Part shown: positions 11,047 to 23,219 of the stretch, one piece after another
Layout: each line of letters starts with the position of its first letter
Position numbering within the stretch: position 1 is the first letter of the stretch
Made by a program: the position numbers and the translations under genes
The notes under the pieces: generated by a model
Seen by the model: only the letters and a program-made list of their open reading frames with translations
What the model was told of the DNA's origin: nothing
Databases searched by the model: none
Assembly: GCA_027422505.1 (NCBI GenBank)
Contig: JAPQWV010001362.1
Coordinates: forward strand, 1 to 64,000
Direction: 5' to 3'
Length of the DNA: 64,000 nt
Origin: Craterostigma plantagineum
Taxonomy: Eukaryota; Streptophyta; Magnoliopsida; Lamiales; Linderniaceae

Positions 11047-11776
11047 CAAGGTTGTAAAATACGCTAGGCGCTAGCTAGGCGCCCGGTGGGTGCCTAGTGC
11101 CTAGACCGCCTAGGCGGGGCCTAGGTGGTTCCTAGGCGGGAATTAATCGGTATATCGATTATTATTATTATTATTATTATTTATCTATATATCAAATATT
11201 CATATATTATAATATTTTCCAGACATTCTTAATAGATAATGTCAATCTAAGCAATATTACAAAATAATAATATAAAAACCACGACATTGAGTGATGTCGG
11301 ATGAAATATTGTTATTTTATTTCAGTTTATATATATTTTTATATTTCAATTTATATATTTTAGTTTATGTATTTCAGTTTTAATATCTTTTATTTCAATT
11401 CTAATTTGTTTGTTTACATCGGCCCAAGCCCAACCCAAGAGACATTCTTTAAACTTGATGTTGTCCTTGTCCCACACCGAATAAGCTGTCCAGAGAAAGG
11501 CAGAATGCTTTCTATATAAAGCACACCACAGCGTAGGAATCAAATGTGCTAGCCTCAAGTGGCATTTCCCTGCTTAGGCGGGAATTTCGAAGTCTTTTTG
11601 TTTTAATATTAATTTTTTAAAGGTTAATATTGTTAGTCCCGATTTATTGGAATAGTCTGCCGATTAGTCGCCATAATCGGCCGATTAATCGCCATAATCG
11701 GCCGATTAGAAATGGTTCAGATTAATCGGCCGATTTGGGCAACCGACTAGCGCCTAGGCGGCCGTCTTTAACTAAG
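11047..11776. mobile_element. MITE with CTAGGCG-type inverted termini
   Basis: The left end CAAGGTTGTAAAATACGC, followed by CTAGGCGCTAG, and the right end CTAGCGCCTAGGCGG followed by GTCTTTAACTAAG form imperfect terminal inverted repeats. The interior is AT-rich with an ATT microsatellite (about 11158-11182) and repeated CGGCCGATTA near 11650-11730. The GCGCCTAGGCGG-type ends recall a widespread plant MITE group, but I found no clear target duplication, so the superfamily is unassigned. The minus-strand ORF at 11346-11558 is probably spurious. Confidence 0.55.
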
Positions 11777-12111
11777 TTTAGAAGAACAAAAGTTTTCGGC
11801 ATTAAGTTTGGGTAAAGAGAATATTTTTTTTTTTTTGGAATGTAAAGAGAATTTTCGTAATTATCAAATGAGGACAACAATGATTGGTGGAAAACTATTG
11901 TAGGTAAGAACTAAGTTTTCGATGTAACTGATTCTCAAATAAGATTAAAGGCTATTGGTGGAAAACTAAGTAAAAGAAGATTTCGATATGAAAGCCTAAG
12001 TAGAAGAAAGTTTTCGTCAATTGGGTTTGGAAAGTTTTTGGTACAAACCAAAAAGATTTCGTTAACCTACCATGAAGTTTCGTTATCACACTCCTTATCA
12101 TATCAAGTAAT

Positions 12112-12400
12112 CAGTGACTGATCCAGAGATTAGAAGTTTGGGGGGCAAAAAACAATTTAAAAGTTTGAAGTTTCGGGGTTCAAAAGTAAATACAAGAAAA
12201 ATTATTGAAGGGTAAAAGAAATAAAACTAAAATGCACTTAAAGGGGTTTGAACTCAGGTCAAGTTAAATAATATCCTTTAGAAGAGCACATTTGCCACTT
12301 GCCAACGAGATATTTGTACTTAGAATAACTAATAATTCCTTAACGAGTGATTTGGCTGGGGGCAACTGACACCGCATGCCCTAACGGAGCTCCGTCGCTG
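12112..12400. mobile_element. hAT-type MITE with 8-bp target duplication
   Basis: The element begins CAGTGACTGATCCAGAG and ends CGGAGCTCCGTCGCTG, giving terminal inverted repeats of the CAGYGRCGGAG type common in plant hAT MITEs. It is flanked by a perfect 8-bp direct repeat, CAAGTAAT, at 12104-12111 and 12401-12408. The length of 289 bp and lack of coding capacity make it non-autonomous. Confidence 0.85.
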
Positions 12401-14280
12401 CAAGTAATGATTAAACTAACACCTCTATCTACATACACAAACGCATATATATAATAATTATAATAACCACCAAAACCCAAAGTAGTACGTGTTGGCCAAG
12501 GAAATTTTTTAAGTATGACTAATATAGTTTTACTTGACTTTGAAAGTAATATACATCACCATCTATAAAACCCCTATGTATCACCATTTATAAAACCCCT
12601 ATGTATATATATACCAATATAAATTTATGACTTAAAAAAAGGGAGAGCTAACACATATTAAATAACGAAACAAGAACAGAACTAGAGGGGAGGCGAAAAC
12701 TTGTAAGCAATAACGAAAACTCAATCAAGTTAAGGAATTTAAACGTGAAGTGGGTATGATCTCAACCACAATACTATCTTTATAAATTTTATATAGTATG
12801 TTTTACATGATCTTTCCACGTTTGGTGTGAATATCTTGAAATAAGAGATAGATGTCTAAGCTGATAGTTCAAGAAGATTTTATGTAAGATTAGAAACATT
12901 AAGGTATTAGGAAAATTCTCGACCCATGAATATAGTTAGGAGTATTTTGGCTTACATGTCTAGATACTTGAACAAAATCAAAGATATTAGGTTCTTGCGA
13001 GGACAAGAATTTTTCAGCAATACTATGTTGATGACATTTAGGGTTTCTTCAGATTGTTTTTGAAAAGATAGTATGCATGCTTAGTTGGATGATTTTTGAT
13101 ATTAGGACACAAGTTAGGGTTTGAAAGGTGCTCGAATCTTTTGAAAAAAATTAGGATCAGAATAGATTTATATTTAAGTGTTTGAATCTTTTAATAAACA
13201 TGTTCTAACAGTTAGAAGTATTTCAGCTAAATAGATAGTTTTCGATATTGGAACACTTTATAGCATTTTAATGATTAACCAGTGTTTTCGGCATAGTAGG
13301 ATTTAAAGTTTTCAGCAACATAAGAATTCGGTACTTAATGTTTGATGGGTTAAAGGATTTTACGTGTAGAAAGTTTACATAGTAATTAAGTTCAATGAAG
13401 TTTTTGATGAGCTCAAAGTTGGCACCAAAGCTTAGCTCACAAAATTGTCGGTATAGGCCAAGAAAAGTTTTCGACAGTTAGAGTTTAATGGTTGGAAGTT
13501 TTCGGCAAAGGTCTCCAAGGTTTTCGGCATTACTATTTTAAAGAAGTTTTATGCATTGCTATTTTAATGAAGTTTCTGCATAAGTAAATAATAATGCTTT
13601 CGGTGTGCAAGTTTTCGGTGTCATTACTTCACAAAGTTTTCGAAATCATGAAGTTTCCAGTATTATACATTTATCGGCACTAGATAGGTATTTGATATTT
13701 TTGGGGTTTTCAACACAATACGAGTTAGGGGTTTCAGTATACTTTTGATACAATATAATTACCAGATTTCAATGCAGGTTTCGACATTGACTAAAATATA
13801 TCTTCTAAACTGAAAGTCTAATATATTATTACTAATATACAAAAGGGTAAAGACGACGAATAAGAACGTTCATGCATAATAAGGCATGCATATCACGACA
13901 CATGCATCATTTTACGGATATTGTATTTATCGAGTGTAACACTTTTATAGGTCAAGAACATGATAAAGGCAAGGATAAAACCGAGTGAAGTACGGGAGTT
14001 ACTAAACTTATGAGTATGATATGAAACATGTATTTATGTGTCGTATATGCTTTTTATGAATTAATTGATTGATGGTTTTATAATATATGAACTAATCAGG
14101 TTTATATGCCGCAATGTGCTCTTATCTGCTAAATGTGACTTGATTGATTTTATGATATACGTGCTATATGGATTGAACGGGTTTATGTGCCGCAACGTGC
14201 TCTTATTTGATAAAGATGATTTCATAGAGTCATGATATATGTAATATAAGGATATGTGCACGGCATTGCATACACGTAAT

Positions 14281-15180
14281 TAGACTTGTCCATTTTCAAC
14301 CGTAACCGGCGGTTACTGCACCAACCCTAACGGGCAACCATTGGGTGCCGGTTACGGGGCAATTGGTCCTTCCACCAACCGCCAACCGCCAGTTAATAAC
14401 CGCGCGGTTAGGCGGTTAACCGGTGGTTAGACGTTTCTAAAAAAAAGTATTAGGTTGAGCTCGTGGCTGTGTGCGAGCATGACCATGGTTAAGATTTCTC
14501 TTACAGTGAGGGGCTTGCTGTTAAGGTTAGACACTTGGAAAGAATGGGTGAAGAAGACATTGATGTCGATTGGGAAACAAATTGTAGGGAAGATGAAGAC
14601 GAAGATGATAAGAGAGAGAATATCTTTAAGTTTTTTGTTTCCTTTTCTTTCTTAATTTATCTCTTTTCGTTTTATTTTTAGTATTCAATAATATTTATGA
14701 TTTGAACCGAAATTGCGTGACTTTAATTATGAGGCCCGGCCGACAATTGTCCTTCCTTACATTATTGAATTGAAGTTCTTTTGTCTCTATTATGTCACAC
14801 TCAATTATTGTCCTTACTACATCTCATAAAGTATTATTTACTATATTTTTTATTTAATTGGGTATCGGTGAGATGAGTTCATTGTTGTCGAGTGATGAAG
14901 AGGAGACAAGAACTAGTGGTGTACGACAGAAGAAATTTATATAGGGGTAAGTATGTTTAAGGTTAGTTTTTTTTCATGGCAAGAATCATAATCGAGATTA
15001 TTATGTTAATCAAACCTGAATTTAAAAAAGCCTAACCGGCAGTTAGTCAACCGCCGGTTAGGCTAACCGTCAACCGGGGGCGGCTAACTGTCAACCGCCC
15101 TCGGACAGTTAGACGGCGGTTAGTCCTTCCGACTAACCGTCAACCGCCGGTTACGGTTAACCGGCGGTTGGGCATGTCTA
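14281..15180. mobile_element. 900-bp non-autonomous hAT element
   Basis: Termini TAGACTTGTCC and GGGCATGTCTA are inverted repeats, and a perfect 8-bp duplication CACGTAAT flanks the element (14273-14280 and 15181-15188), the hallmark of hAT insertion. The subterminal 100-150 bp on both sides are packed with CCGGCGGTTA/TAACCGCCGG repeats, probably transposase-binding sites. The plus-strand ORF at 14455-14655 has no recognisable domain; another frame there is acidic (EEDIDVDW, EDEDEDD) and could be a relic of a transposase C-terminus. Confidence 0.9.
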
Positions 15181-15839
15181 CACGTAATAATGAAAGGAGA
15201 AACTGGTATGACTGCTACGACACCGGATGATACGGCATACTTCCCTACAAATCGGGGGATGACAGTTACTTCCCTTCAAATCGGGGGATGAAAGAGTCCT
15301 GTACAGGCACATATAGATATTTATAGTTTCTCAAAAAAAAGTCCCATGCATGGGCGCCGACTGGGCTTACAGTACGAGTCTAGCTATAATGGGGAGTATC
15401 AAAATAATTTGAACGATGGTTATATGAAATGGTTACGTGATGGGATATATGACTAAAGGGTTCACGGTACTTATAGGAATGGACTCACTTCATGTTATAT
15501 GAAATGGTTATGTGACGGGGTATATGATCGGAACGTTTATGATACATATAGAAATGGAATGGGTACTTATTATTATTGTGTTATTTGTTAATGATTAACA
15601 TGTTGCTATCACACTTTGAATAATTATTTTATAGTGTTGTAGATATGTAGCAGGCTATTTAGAACGCACCACATACGAAAGCATGGATTCAAGGTTGGCC
15701 GGCTACACTCTCATTCTACTCCCCAAACAATTTACGGACAGCATATCCGCTATCGAATTTTAAGTACCCAAGATAATAAATAAGGATATAAAGGGTATCT
15801 AACTTACGTTATAAGTCGCAATTATATGGACTAAAGTAG

Positions 15840-16476
15840 AAGATATTTCAGAATTTAGTGAATATCCTGATATTTTCCTAAGGAATTGTTTGGATTATAC
15901 CCGATCGAGATACAGAGTTTACCATTGAGTTTCAACCAGGCATGGTACCGATCAAAGTAAATAAGCTAAAGGTACAGCTCAAGGAATTATTGGACAAAGG
16001 TTATATATATGACCGAGCATATCGCCTTAGGGAACGCCTATTCTCTTTATTAAAAAGAAGGATGGTACGTTCAGGTTGTGTATGACGACTAACAGTTAAA
16101 TAAGATAACGGCGAAAAATAAATACCCGCTGCCTTGGATCGATAATTTGTTCGATCAATTGCAAGGTTCGCAAGTATTGTTCAAAATTGACTTAAGATCG
16201 GGATACCATCAACTAAAGATTGCAGAATGTGATATTCCAAAATTTGGAACAAGATGTGAGTATCTAGTTATGCTATTGAATTCAAGAATACCCCTGCAAT
16301 CTTTATGACGTTGATAAATGATGTTTTTTCGACCTTACTTAGACCAGCACGTGATCGTATTTATATACGACATTCTAGTATTTTATAAGTCAAAAGAAAA
16401 ACACGAACGGCATTAGAAAAATGTCAAAGAAGTTTCAAAGAACTAAAGGAAAAATTAGTTACGGCTCCTGTGTTAA
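15840..16476 (+). pseudogene. Heavily decayed Ty3/gypsy RT fragment
   Basis: Fragments readable across shifting frames include EYPDIFPKELF (about 15875), [20 protein letters not shown] (about 16110-16170), [20 protein letters not shown] (about 16180-16240), and KELKEKLVTAPVL (about 16440-16476). Numerous stops and indels show this is much older than the other gypsy copies. It lacks its own gag and is cut at 16477 by the LTR of element C. Confidence 0.75.
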
Positions 16477-16681
16477 TGTTAGGTCCTCGTTTATCCAACC
16501 TAGATCGAATTACAAAGTATCGGATAGTAAATCTAAGAAATTCGAAGTTAGAGATTGAGATTTACCTACTTTGACGCTTGAGAGAGAAGTTACTTTGAGA
16601 GCACACAAGGGAAGTGAATTTTCTCTCTAAAAATTCCAATTCCAATTTAGCCCAAGACTTTTGCATAACAAGACTAAGACA
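16477..16681 (-). repeat. 3' LTR of element C
   Basis: On the element's strand it begins TGTCTTAGTC right after AAAGGGGAGAT and ends GAGGACCTAACA. At 205 bp it is shorter than LTR A, with which it shares stretches such as ACTTCTCTCTCAAGC; the block carrying the TATA box and inverted repeat of LTR A is absent. Confidence 0.75.
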
Positions 16682-17325
16682 ATCTCCCCTTTGTATTCAA
16701 TTTTCAACATTCCGCGGGTTGTCTTCGTCTTGCAATGGAAAGAGTCCTCGAGTCCTTGAAGTCTCCTCTTTAGAAAATCTTCAAGCTCACCCGGTCTTCT
16801 AGGCATCGGCATTTTCTTCGAATCTTCTTTTGAAGTTCTTCTCCTAAATGTCGTAAGATGTACGGAGTATTCTTGCCGGATTTTGAAAAGTCCGCGTTCC
16901 ATCTCTCCCATTGAAAGCGCACGAAACACGAAACTCCCCCTATTTGGGTCAACCTTGTGTTGATATCGGGGAGTCCGATGTGAGGTTTGGAGAGGTGGAC
17001 ACGGTTGGCAACTTCGGTCGTTGATGCAGTGGACACGGTTGGCAACTTCGGTCCTTGATGCAGTGGTCACGGTTGGCAACTTTGGTAGTTGATGATGCTT
17101 GAATCACGTGTCGTTCGGTCGAGGAGAGGAGAGGGCTCTAATTTAGCCATCTTCTCTATTTCGCCAGATTCGTCTTCTCCGAATGTAAGTTGTCTGGTTC
17201 GGCCTGGAAGAAGCGTCTCTAGTTCCAGAAGAAGGTAGGCCGTCTCTTTCTTTCGCTAAATCTTCGAGAGCAGAGTTCGAAGTGATGGTAGGAAGATCTT
17301 CTTGAAAAGCGTCCACTTCACACAC
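16682..17325 (-). pseudogene. Tail of the downstream ORF of element C
   Basis: Two minus-strand reading pieces (17325-17143 and 17079 to the LTR) remain. The second includes RALSMGEMERGLFKIRQEY and MPRRPGELEDFLKRRLQGLE and ends within the LTR. The last 45 or so residues match element A's tail at 10-134, which supports real coding in this family. No known domain is recognised. Two imperfect repeats of about 33 bp (GGACACGGTTGGCAACTTCG) near 16995-17085 explain part of its N-terminus. Confidence 0.45.
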
Positions 17326-17329
17326 CTGA

Positions 17330-18421
17330 AATCCTTAAAAGCTCCCCGAGGATTTAGTCGTTTAAAAAGATTCAAGGAGAGTTCATGATTCCAAAGTACA
17401 CTCTAAAAGCGTAAACATGAATTATAACAGTTAAAATTACTCCCCTTTAAATTCATACTCCCCCTCAATTCATGCTCGTTGGAAATGTATAACGGAGTAA
17501 TTTCAAAGTAATAGAGTAATTTTTCATTCTCCCCCTTAATTCATGTTTTCGCCCACTAAGAATCATGACTCCCCCTCCAATAGTGCCCATAGTGTTTAAC
17601 AATTTCGCAAAGATATACATATTCACCAAGATATGTATGAGAACTTAACACACATGACACAACGAGTGGTAACGCATATGATCATTTCAGCATATATGCA
17701 TGAACCCCTAAGCATGCATACTAAAATTTGCATACCCATATAAGCAAGAAATATTTCGCTTTAAAACAGGTCTGTGCCAATGCATGTGCAAATGCATTGA
17801 AAATGTGCGAAATTTTTTATGCATTGCGAGTAAAATAAATGCAAAAATACAAGAAAAAATGCATGAAAAATATGCAAAGAAAAATAAAAGTAAAGATTCG
17901 AAACAATACTATACGATTATTTTTTTTTAATTTTTTTGGTTTTATTTTGGGGTCAGATTATGTCACTTCGATCATTTTCAGGCAAATATTTCACATGACA
18001 CAGAATAATAATTTGCCGCCAAGTCATGTCGTCAAACAAAAGTCCTAAGTTTATAGAGTGATCCATTTCGACAACTCTCACGAGGTTCGCTCTAGTGCTC
18101 AATTATTTTTATCATGGGATTTATATAGTGGATATATCACTCTTGTCAACACAAGCAAAATTAATCAATTAACCTGCTATCAAGGCGCTTTTAATCATTT
18201 CACCGAGCGAGAGACCGTCGATTCGGAATCAAAGGGACTTTTGAGGGATTATGGTATTTTGGTTTTGAGGGAAGGAAAATATTTCGTGGACTAAAGATGT
18301 TCTTCCTTTTCTTCGCCGTCCTTTTCATCGGCATATTCTTTTCCATCCTTTAATTTTTCTCGTATTATTCTGCACTTGCTCAAGCTGAAGCTCCGTTTCT
18401 CTACGAGGCTGAGAGATTATT
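17330..18421 (-). other. Non-coding part of element C
   Basis: I see no supported gene here. It contains GGGGGAG-type tracts on the minus strand at 17439-17578 and a stretch from about 17940 homologous to the B region at about 5980. Plus-strand ORFs at 17839 and 18058 are chance frames in AT-rich sequence. Confidence 0.55.
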
Positions 18422-21165
18422 TGTAATACCCGTAAAAATTCGATTACGGGATTTACGACTTAATTAACAGTAAATTAGAAATTTCGTTGGACTTTGGGTG
18501 ATACGACGCTTTCATGTTTTCATGTTCTTATATGACTTATGTGTTTATATGATTTCATGCTATGTGATTTATAATTCTTATGTGCGTTACGAATTTTGAC
18601 TTATGTGATGATATTAGAAAGCTTGGCAGAGGAAATTTATACTGCGAAATTAAAAGAAGAATTTCAAGAACTCTAAGTTGATGTCGGAAGTTAGCATGAA
18701 TGTCGAAATGAGGATTTAAGAATGTCGAGTCTAACAATGTCGAGATCAATCTTTGAAGAATCAAATCAATCGATTGTTGAGTCTAATGAGATAATATTCA
18801 ACCAATCAGGATACATATAAAATTTAATAACTTAAGGACACATAAGAATTGCTTAATATAGGAGGTAAAATATTAGCTTAGTCACCTACTAGCTAGTCAA
18901 TTCAAGCACAAATTTCCAAGCTTTCATACTTATCAAATAGGTTGAGAATTATTGAGAGAAATATCCTAGATAATTTACATAAGTTAGGAGAAATTCCATA
19001 AGCAAAACACCTCAAGTAAACGAAAAAGGAAAAGAAGAAATTCCATAGCTCTAACACGAGTTCAGCCAACGTTGGAATTCTCAACAACTCAAACCTTTGA
19101 ATCGTAAGGTAGTCGAAATCGCATTTATAATACATAGATTTTATTATGACTTGCATGATAATATATGTGTGCAATCTTATGTAACTTGTAGGAGAGAATT
19201 TCGAATATAAGATTCATTTGAGAGAAAACCCTAATTTCTGGAATGCTTATTTGAGTTAGCTTCCTACTTATTTAGTGTTGAATAAGAATGGATAGGTTTG
19301 GATCGATAGTTATGATAAATTCTGTAAGGTGTGTCATGTGGTGGTAGGGTTTCTATTTTTTTTTCCAGATTAGGAATCTCGAAACTGTATTAGTTTGTAG
19401 GATTGATCTCGAGGTCTGGAATGAGGATAGAAAATGTGGAGACTTATTCTGAGATTAATTTCGAAGCTTGATATAAGGAATGTCGAGTAATAAGATTCCC
19501 ATCTTGATAAATGTCGAAATCATAATTGTTGTGTAGGAATGATGTCGAGACCTTCATAAGTATTCAAGAATGTCGAAATATTAGTTATAATGTCGAAACA
19601 TATTCCTAAATCATATATGGATTCAAATCTCGAAACCTTGGGTATGTTACCTCGAAATCATTTCATGTTATCTCGACATCTTAAAGTTACAATTTCTTGA
19701 CATTTTTAATATACTGTTTTAAGTCCTAAAATTTTATTGTTAACACACATCTCGAAATTTGAGTGTGTAATGTCGAGAACTATCTTGGTGTAGATATCGA
19801 AATCCATAAATGTCATATGTCGATATCTATTTATGCAATGAGTGAACATCGAGATATCTAGAATTGAAATGTCGAAATATTTAAGGGTTTGACATATAAT
19901 CTCGAGATTGTATCGATATTACTTTTCAACAACAAGCTCTCCACATTGTATAAATATTTCGACATATATTATAGAAAGATTTCGAGATGTGATAATTATA
20001 TCATACAAATATTTTGGAAAATAATAGTTTTCGATAATTAGAAATTTTAGCATTTTAGGAATTCTAGGGCTTTCATTATTTTAGGGTTTTGATAATTCTA
20101 TTATTTTCGAAATTTATATGACTTAGTAATATATTAATATGAGAATATTTATTATATTCAGAGGATCGATATATAGGGACTACACCGGACTTATTTGACA
20201 ATAGTGGGAGGACAGGTAGGTGGATCATCCATCTACAATGTGTAAACACATATGTGATTTATGTGCTTTATGTGATTCGATGATTTCTGTTACCTACGTG
20301 ATTTACATGATTTATATATGTTTTATGCGAAACCACGTTTTTATGTACCATCATATATATGCATGGCACGTGCATATCACGTGAGGGCGAGAGATGGTTT
20401 CAACCGTATTGAGACGGTGATGATTTGTGGTATTGTTAAGTAGGGTAGATTGAGATTATTATGACGACTTGTTAGGCTCACAGATTACCTGCCGAGACAG
20501 ACGTGATCGATCTATCTACTCGGATGTGGTCGGTTCGAGGTGCAAAACGCCAGATGATTATATAAATATATGGATACGGGCTTTATCGCCCATGATTTAT
20601 TGTGGAAGAGACGACCTGGTAGGTGGCCATTGACGTGATCGATCAGTGCATTACCGGCGTAGCTTACCGCTGATTACGGGTGGAATCACGTGACCACCCA
20701 TGATATTTATTGCGCGTGAGCCTAACCATGGGCCCTATATTGTGTTAAACAAGATAGGATTGTGTGAAAAGAAAGAGTGTGCATGGCATGTGAGATATTG
20801 GGGTTGGGATTGAGTGCACACTTGCATACATGCATTTTATTCACCTACTGGGCAAATTGCTCAGTGTTTACGTGTTGTAGGTACTGAGTCTGACGCCGAT
20901 ACGCGTCAAGACTGAGGCGGCTGGTGGCGGTGCTCCACGGACTTTTGAGGGCGGGGCGGTACATGGATGCGACCTGTGGAGCGATGTTAGGCTTTTTGCC
21001 ATTTTGTCATTTTTGGGGCTACGGCCTTTGTATAGACTGACTATGTGGACGACATTTGTCGTAATATATATTATTTTAGGAAAAAGTTTTAATTAGATGG
21101 GCCTTCCGCGGCTTACGTTGCGGAAATCCGCCACTAATCCTAGTTAGAGAAGTAGGGTCGCCACA
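18422..21165 (+). repeat. Ty3/gypsy solo LTR (2744 bp)
   Basis: The sequence starts TGTAATACCCG and ends GGGTCGCCACA. It is flanked by TTATT (18417-18421) and TTATC (21166-21170); the undisturbed site, GATTATCTAAG, is visible in element B near 6473. So this is a complete LTR without internal region, the product of LTR-LTR recombination. It shares dispersed TGTCGA/CTCGAAATC motifs with the LTRs of the nested Tekay-type element, though the ends differ. Several frames inside are spurious. Confidence 0.9.
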
Positions 21166-21216
21166 TTATCTAAGGCGAAGTTCTTCTTGTTGGTTCTCGG
21201 GCCGTACCGTGCTCCT

Positions 21217-21340
21217 CTTCTTTTGGTTATGCCTTTCGGACTGACTAGTGCCCCAGCTGCATTCATGGATCTTATGAACCGAGTCTTTAAAGACTACCTC
21301 GACCATTTTGTCATCGTTTTTATCGACGATATTCTGGTCT
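21217..21340 (+). pseudogene. Ty3/gypsy RT, first part of G2
   Basis: This encodes [20 protein letters not shown], then [19 protein letters not shown], which includes the FIDD catalytic motif. The frame stops at the poly(T) end of a minus-strand LINE at 21341. The next codons (Y-S-K-T) appear at 31414 onward, so the two parts are one gypsy copy. The left side is truncated against element C. Confidence 0.85.
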
Positions 21341-22085
21341 TTTTTTTGAGGAAACGTTCACTAACATAAAAAAAGAAACATGAGTACAGGGTAGCGTACA
21401 TGATAACGCTCACGACGCAACAAGCGGTAACAATCTACCGACCTGACAACACATCGACAAAAACCCACGCAGCCCAAACACCAACAATGTCCCAACAAGA
21501 GCCAAGCCTAACAGACAATTACAACGAAAACCAAGCAATTGCAAAGGAACAGAGGCAACCTAGGTGTCACAATCCACAAACAATCAACAGGATCCTAGCG
21601 CCAGATGCAGTGCCAGCAGGGCGCCCGGGTGACGTGCAGGCAAGGCGCAAGCGCACAGCAGAAGAACTCACAACGGAGAATTTCCAGCGGAAGGGGGGGT
21701 GGGGGAGAACGCAGCAAGTGCATCCGCAAGTCAGGCCGGGGAAGAACAGCGATATAACCCCAACTCCTGTTTCTTTTCGCCGAAAAGGAAACAACACCAC
21801 CAAGTGAGGCCCCACAGCAGCACGGGCAGGAGAAGCAGCCCACCAAGTCCCCATACCACAGCAATCCAAAATTGCGAAACAAACAGCAACGAGAGAAACG
21901 AAGCACAAGGCAAGAGAGGGACAGAAGGAATAGAGAGAGAAAAGGGATACGACCCCAAGTGATTCGCATCCCAGCACAGCCCAACAGCACCAACATGTGA
22001 GCAATCCGAAACCTGAGAACAAAGAACAACAACCAGGCAAGCAAGCAAGAACCCCAACCTACCAAGCTATACGCCACACCCGCTT

Positions 22086-23219
22086 AAGAGCACAACATAG
22101 TACACATACTTAGAGGGGATGGTAGAGAGACGTAAGCAAAGTAACGTTTCCACATCAGCAATAATGTGACCTGGCTGGCGTTGCCTCCCATCATGCCATC
22201 GTTTGTTACGCTCCATCCATAGGTGATATACCAACGAAGTCAGTGCGTGTTGCGGACCCAATTTTGCTAAGTGTTTACCCCTCAAGCGCTGAGCCGCCCA
22301 CCTGATGCCGGCGAACCAGTCCCCGACCGGCCAGCCCATACGCAGTTTCCGACAAAGAAGTGGTAGGCAGCGTCTGTAGAAGGGACAGTCGAAGAATAAG
22401 TGCCTAGTCGTCTCAACCTCTTGAGTGTCACAAACAGGCAGGTAGAACAACCAGCCTTAGCCGCAACCCAAGGTCTATCCCTCGTCGCCAATCTATTTCT
22501 TATAGCAAGCCACACGATGATTTCATGTCTATGAATGGCAAGTGGGCCGCAAAAGAGCGTGTACCAAGGGACCTTAGCCCGCCGCATACGAATACTCTCC
22601 CTAGCCGAGCGGGTTGAGAAGATACCGTTCGGAGAAGTAGTCCAAATAATCCTATCCTCCTCATTAGGTCTAACATGTGGAAGCAAAGGATCGAAGTCAA
22701 GATATTCAGTCGATGTACGGGTAGGCCACCACCAGCCATCCTCACAAATCACTTCACTGAGCATGGAATCATGTGGAAGGCCCATCATCATAGGACCTCG
22801 AGGGTACCGATCAAAGGGGCCTGGGAGGAGCCAGGGGTCGGTCCACAACCTGATAGAAGTACCATTCATAATGCTGAAGGTGATAAGTGGACGAATGTGG
22901 TCACGGAGCTTTAAGATCTTCCGCTAACTCCACGAAGTGCGGGCCGAAGGTTTAATAGTCCAAAGCGAAGTGTTATGTAGACGCGTCTGCCGGATCCAAG
23001 AAGCCCAAATCGAAGAGTTCTCTCTATCCAGTATGTTCCAAAGAACACACGACCGCTGTTACCAAAGAATAGGTAGCCCAATGACGGATGTTCAACAAGC
23101 AAAGCACCGACTAATATGCATGAGCAAGAAGACCATCATCCGTTTGCGATCCTTGCTGAATTGGAATGGGAGACTACCGGAAATGAGGGTCCTTAAGCAG
23201 CCCTTCCCAGCGGGTCTCC
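22086..23219 (-). pseudogene. LINE ORF2 C-terminal part (minus LINE, 3' segment)
   Basis: Minus-strand frames give the region after RT: SSIWASWIRQTRLHNTSLWT (about 23035-22970), LKLRDHIRPLI, the conserved RLWTDPWLLPGPFDRYPRGP, GIFSTRSARES, a zinc-binding-like VCDTQEVETTRHLFFDCPF, and the end ALTSLVYHLWMERNKRWHDG. This order is typical of plant L1 LINE ORF2 C-termini (zf-RVT type region). There are frameshifts near 22910 and 22440. The interval 23090-23219 does not align well with the other copies and may be filler. Confidence 0.8.

Larger units (their letters stand above)
9239..15780 (+). repeat. Long gypsy LTR region downstream of G1, with nested MITEs
   Basis: The start is firm: TGTAATACACG follows AAGGGGGGAGGA. 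The solo LTR at 18422 begins almost the same way (TGTAATACCCG). The far end is not resolved; 15780 is where LTR-like sequence gives way to pol remnants. After removing three DNA elements about 4.6 kb remain, so this may be one long LTR or two fused pieces. Inside are a diverged direct duplication around 9720-9990, a CpG-rich array of TTTCGCGGG-like motifs (about 10230-10900), a weaker GTTTTCGGC array (about 11790-13700), an approximately 79-bp tandem duplication (about 14065-14225) and a 30-bp tandem pair with AAATCGGGGGATGA (about 15240-15300). No gene is supported. Confidence 0.6.
16477..21216 (-). mobile_element. Sirevirus-like copia element C, 3' part only
   Basis: This minus-strand fragment contains a 3' LTR (16477-16681), a polypurine tract, an ORF tail like that of element A, and non-coding sequence homologous to 5980-6520 of element B. 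It has no pol. CTCCCC-type tracts on the plus strand at about 17439, 17456, 17528 and 17568 read as GGGGAG-type purine tracts on the element's strand. A gypsy solo LTR (18422-21165) interrupts it. The right edge is a truncation against gypsy RT sequence near 21217. Confidence 0.7.

Noticed and set aside
14455..14655. Possible transposase ORF in the hAT element
   Set aside because: Only 66 codons, no hAT dimerisation motif recognisable; the element looks non-autonomous.
21567..22077. Overlapping long ORFs on both strands, some hydrophobic and cysteine-rich
   Set aside because: They fall in the 3' untranslated region of a LINE; compositional bias explains them and no domain is seen.
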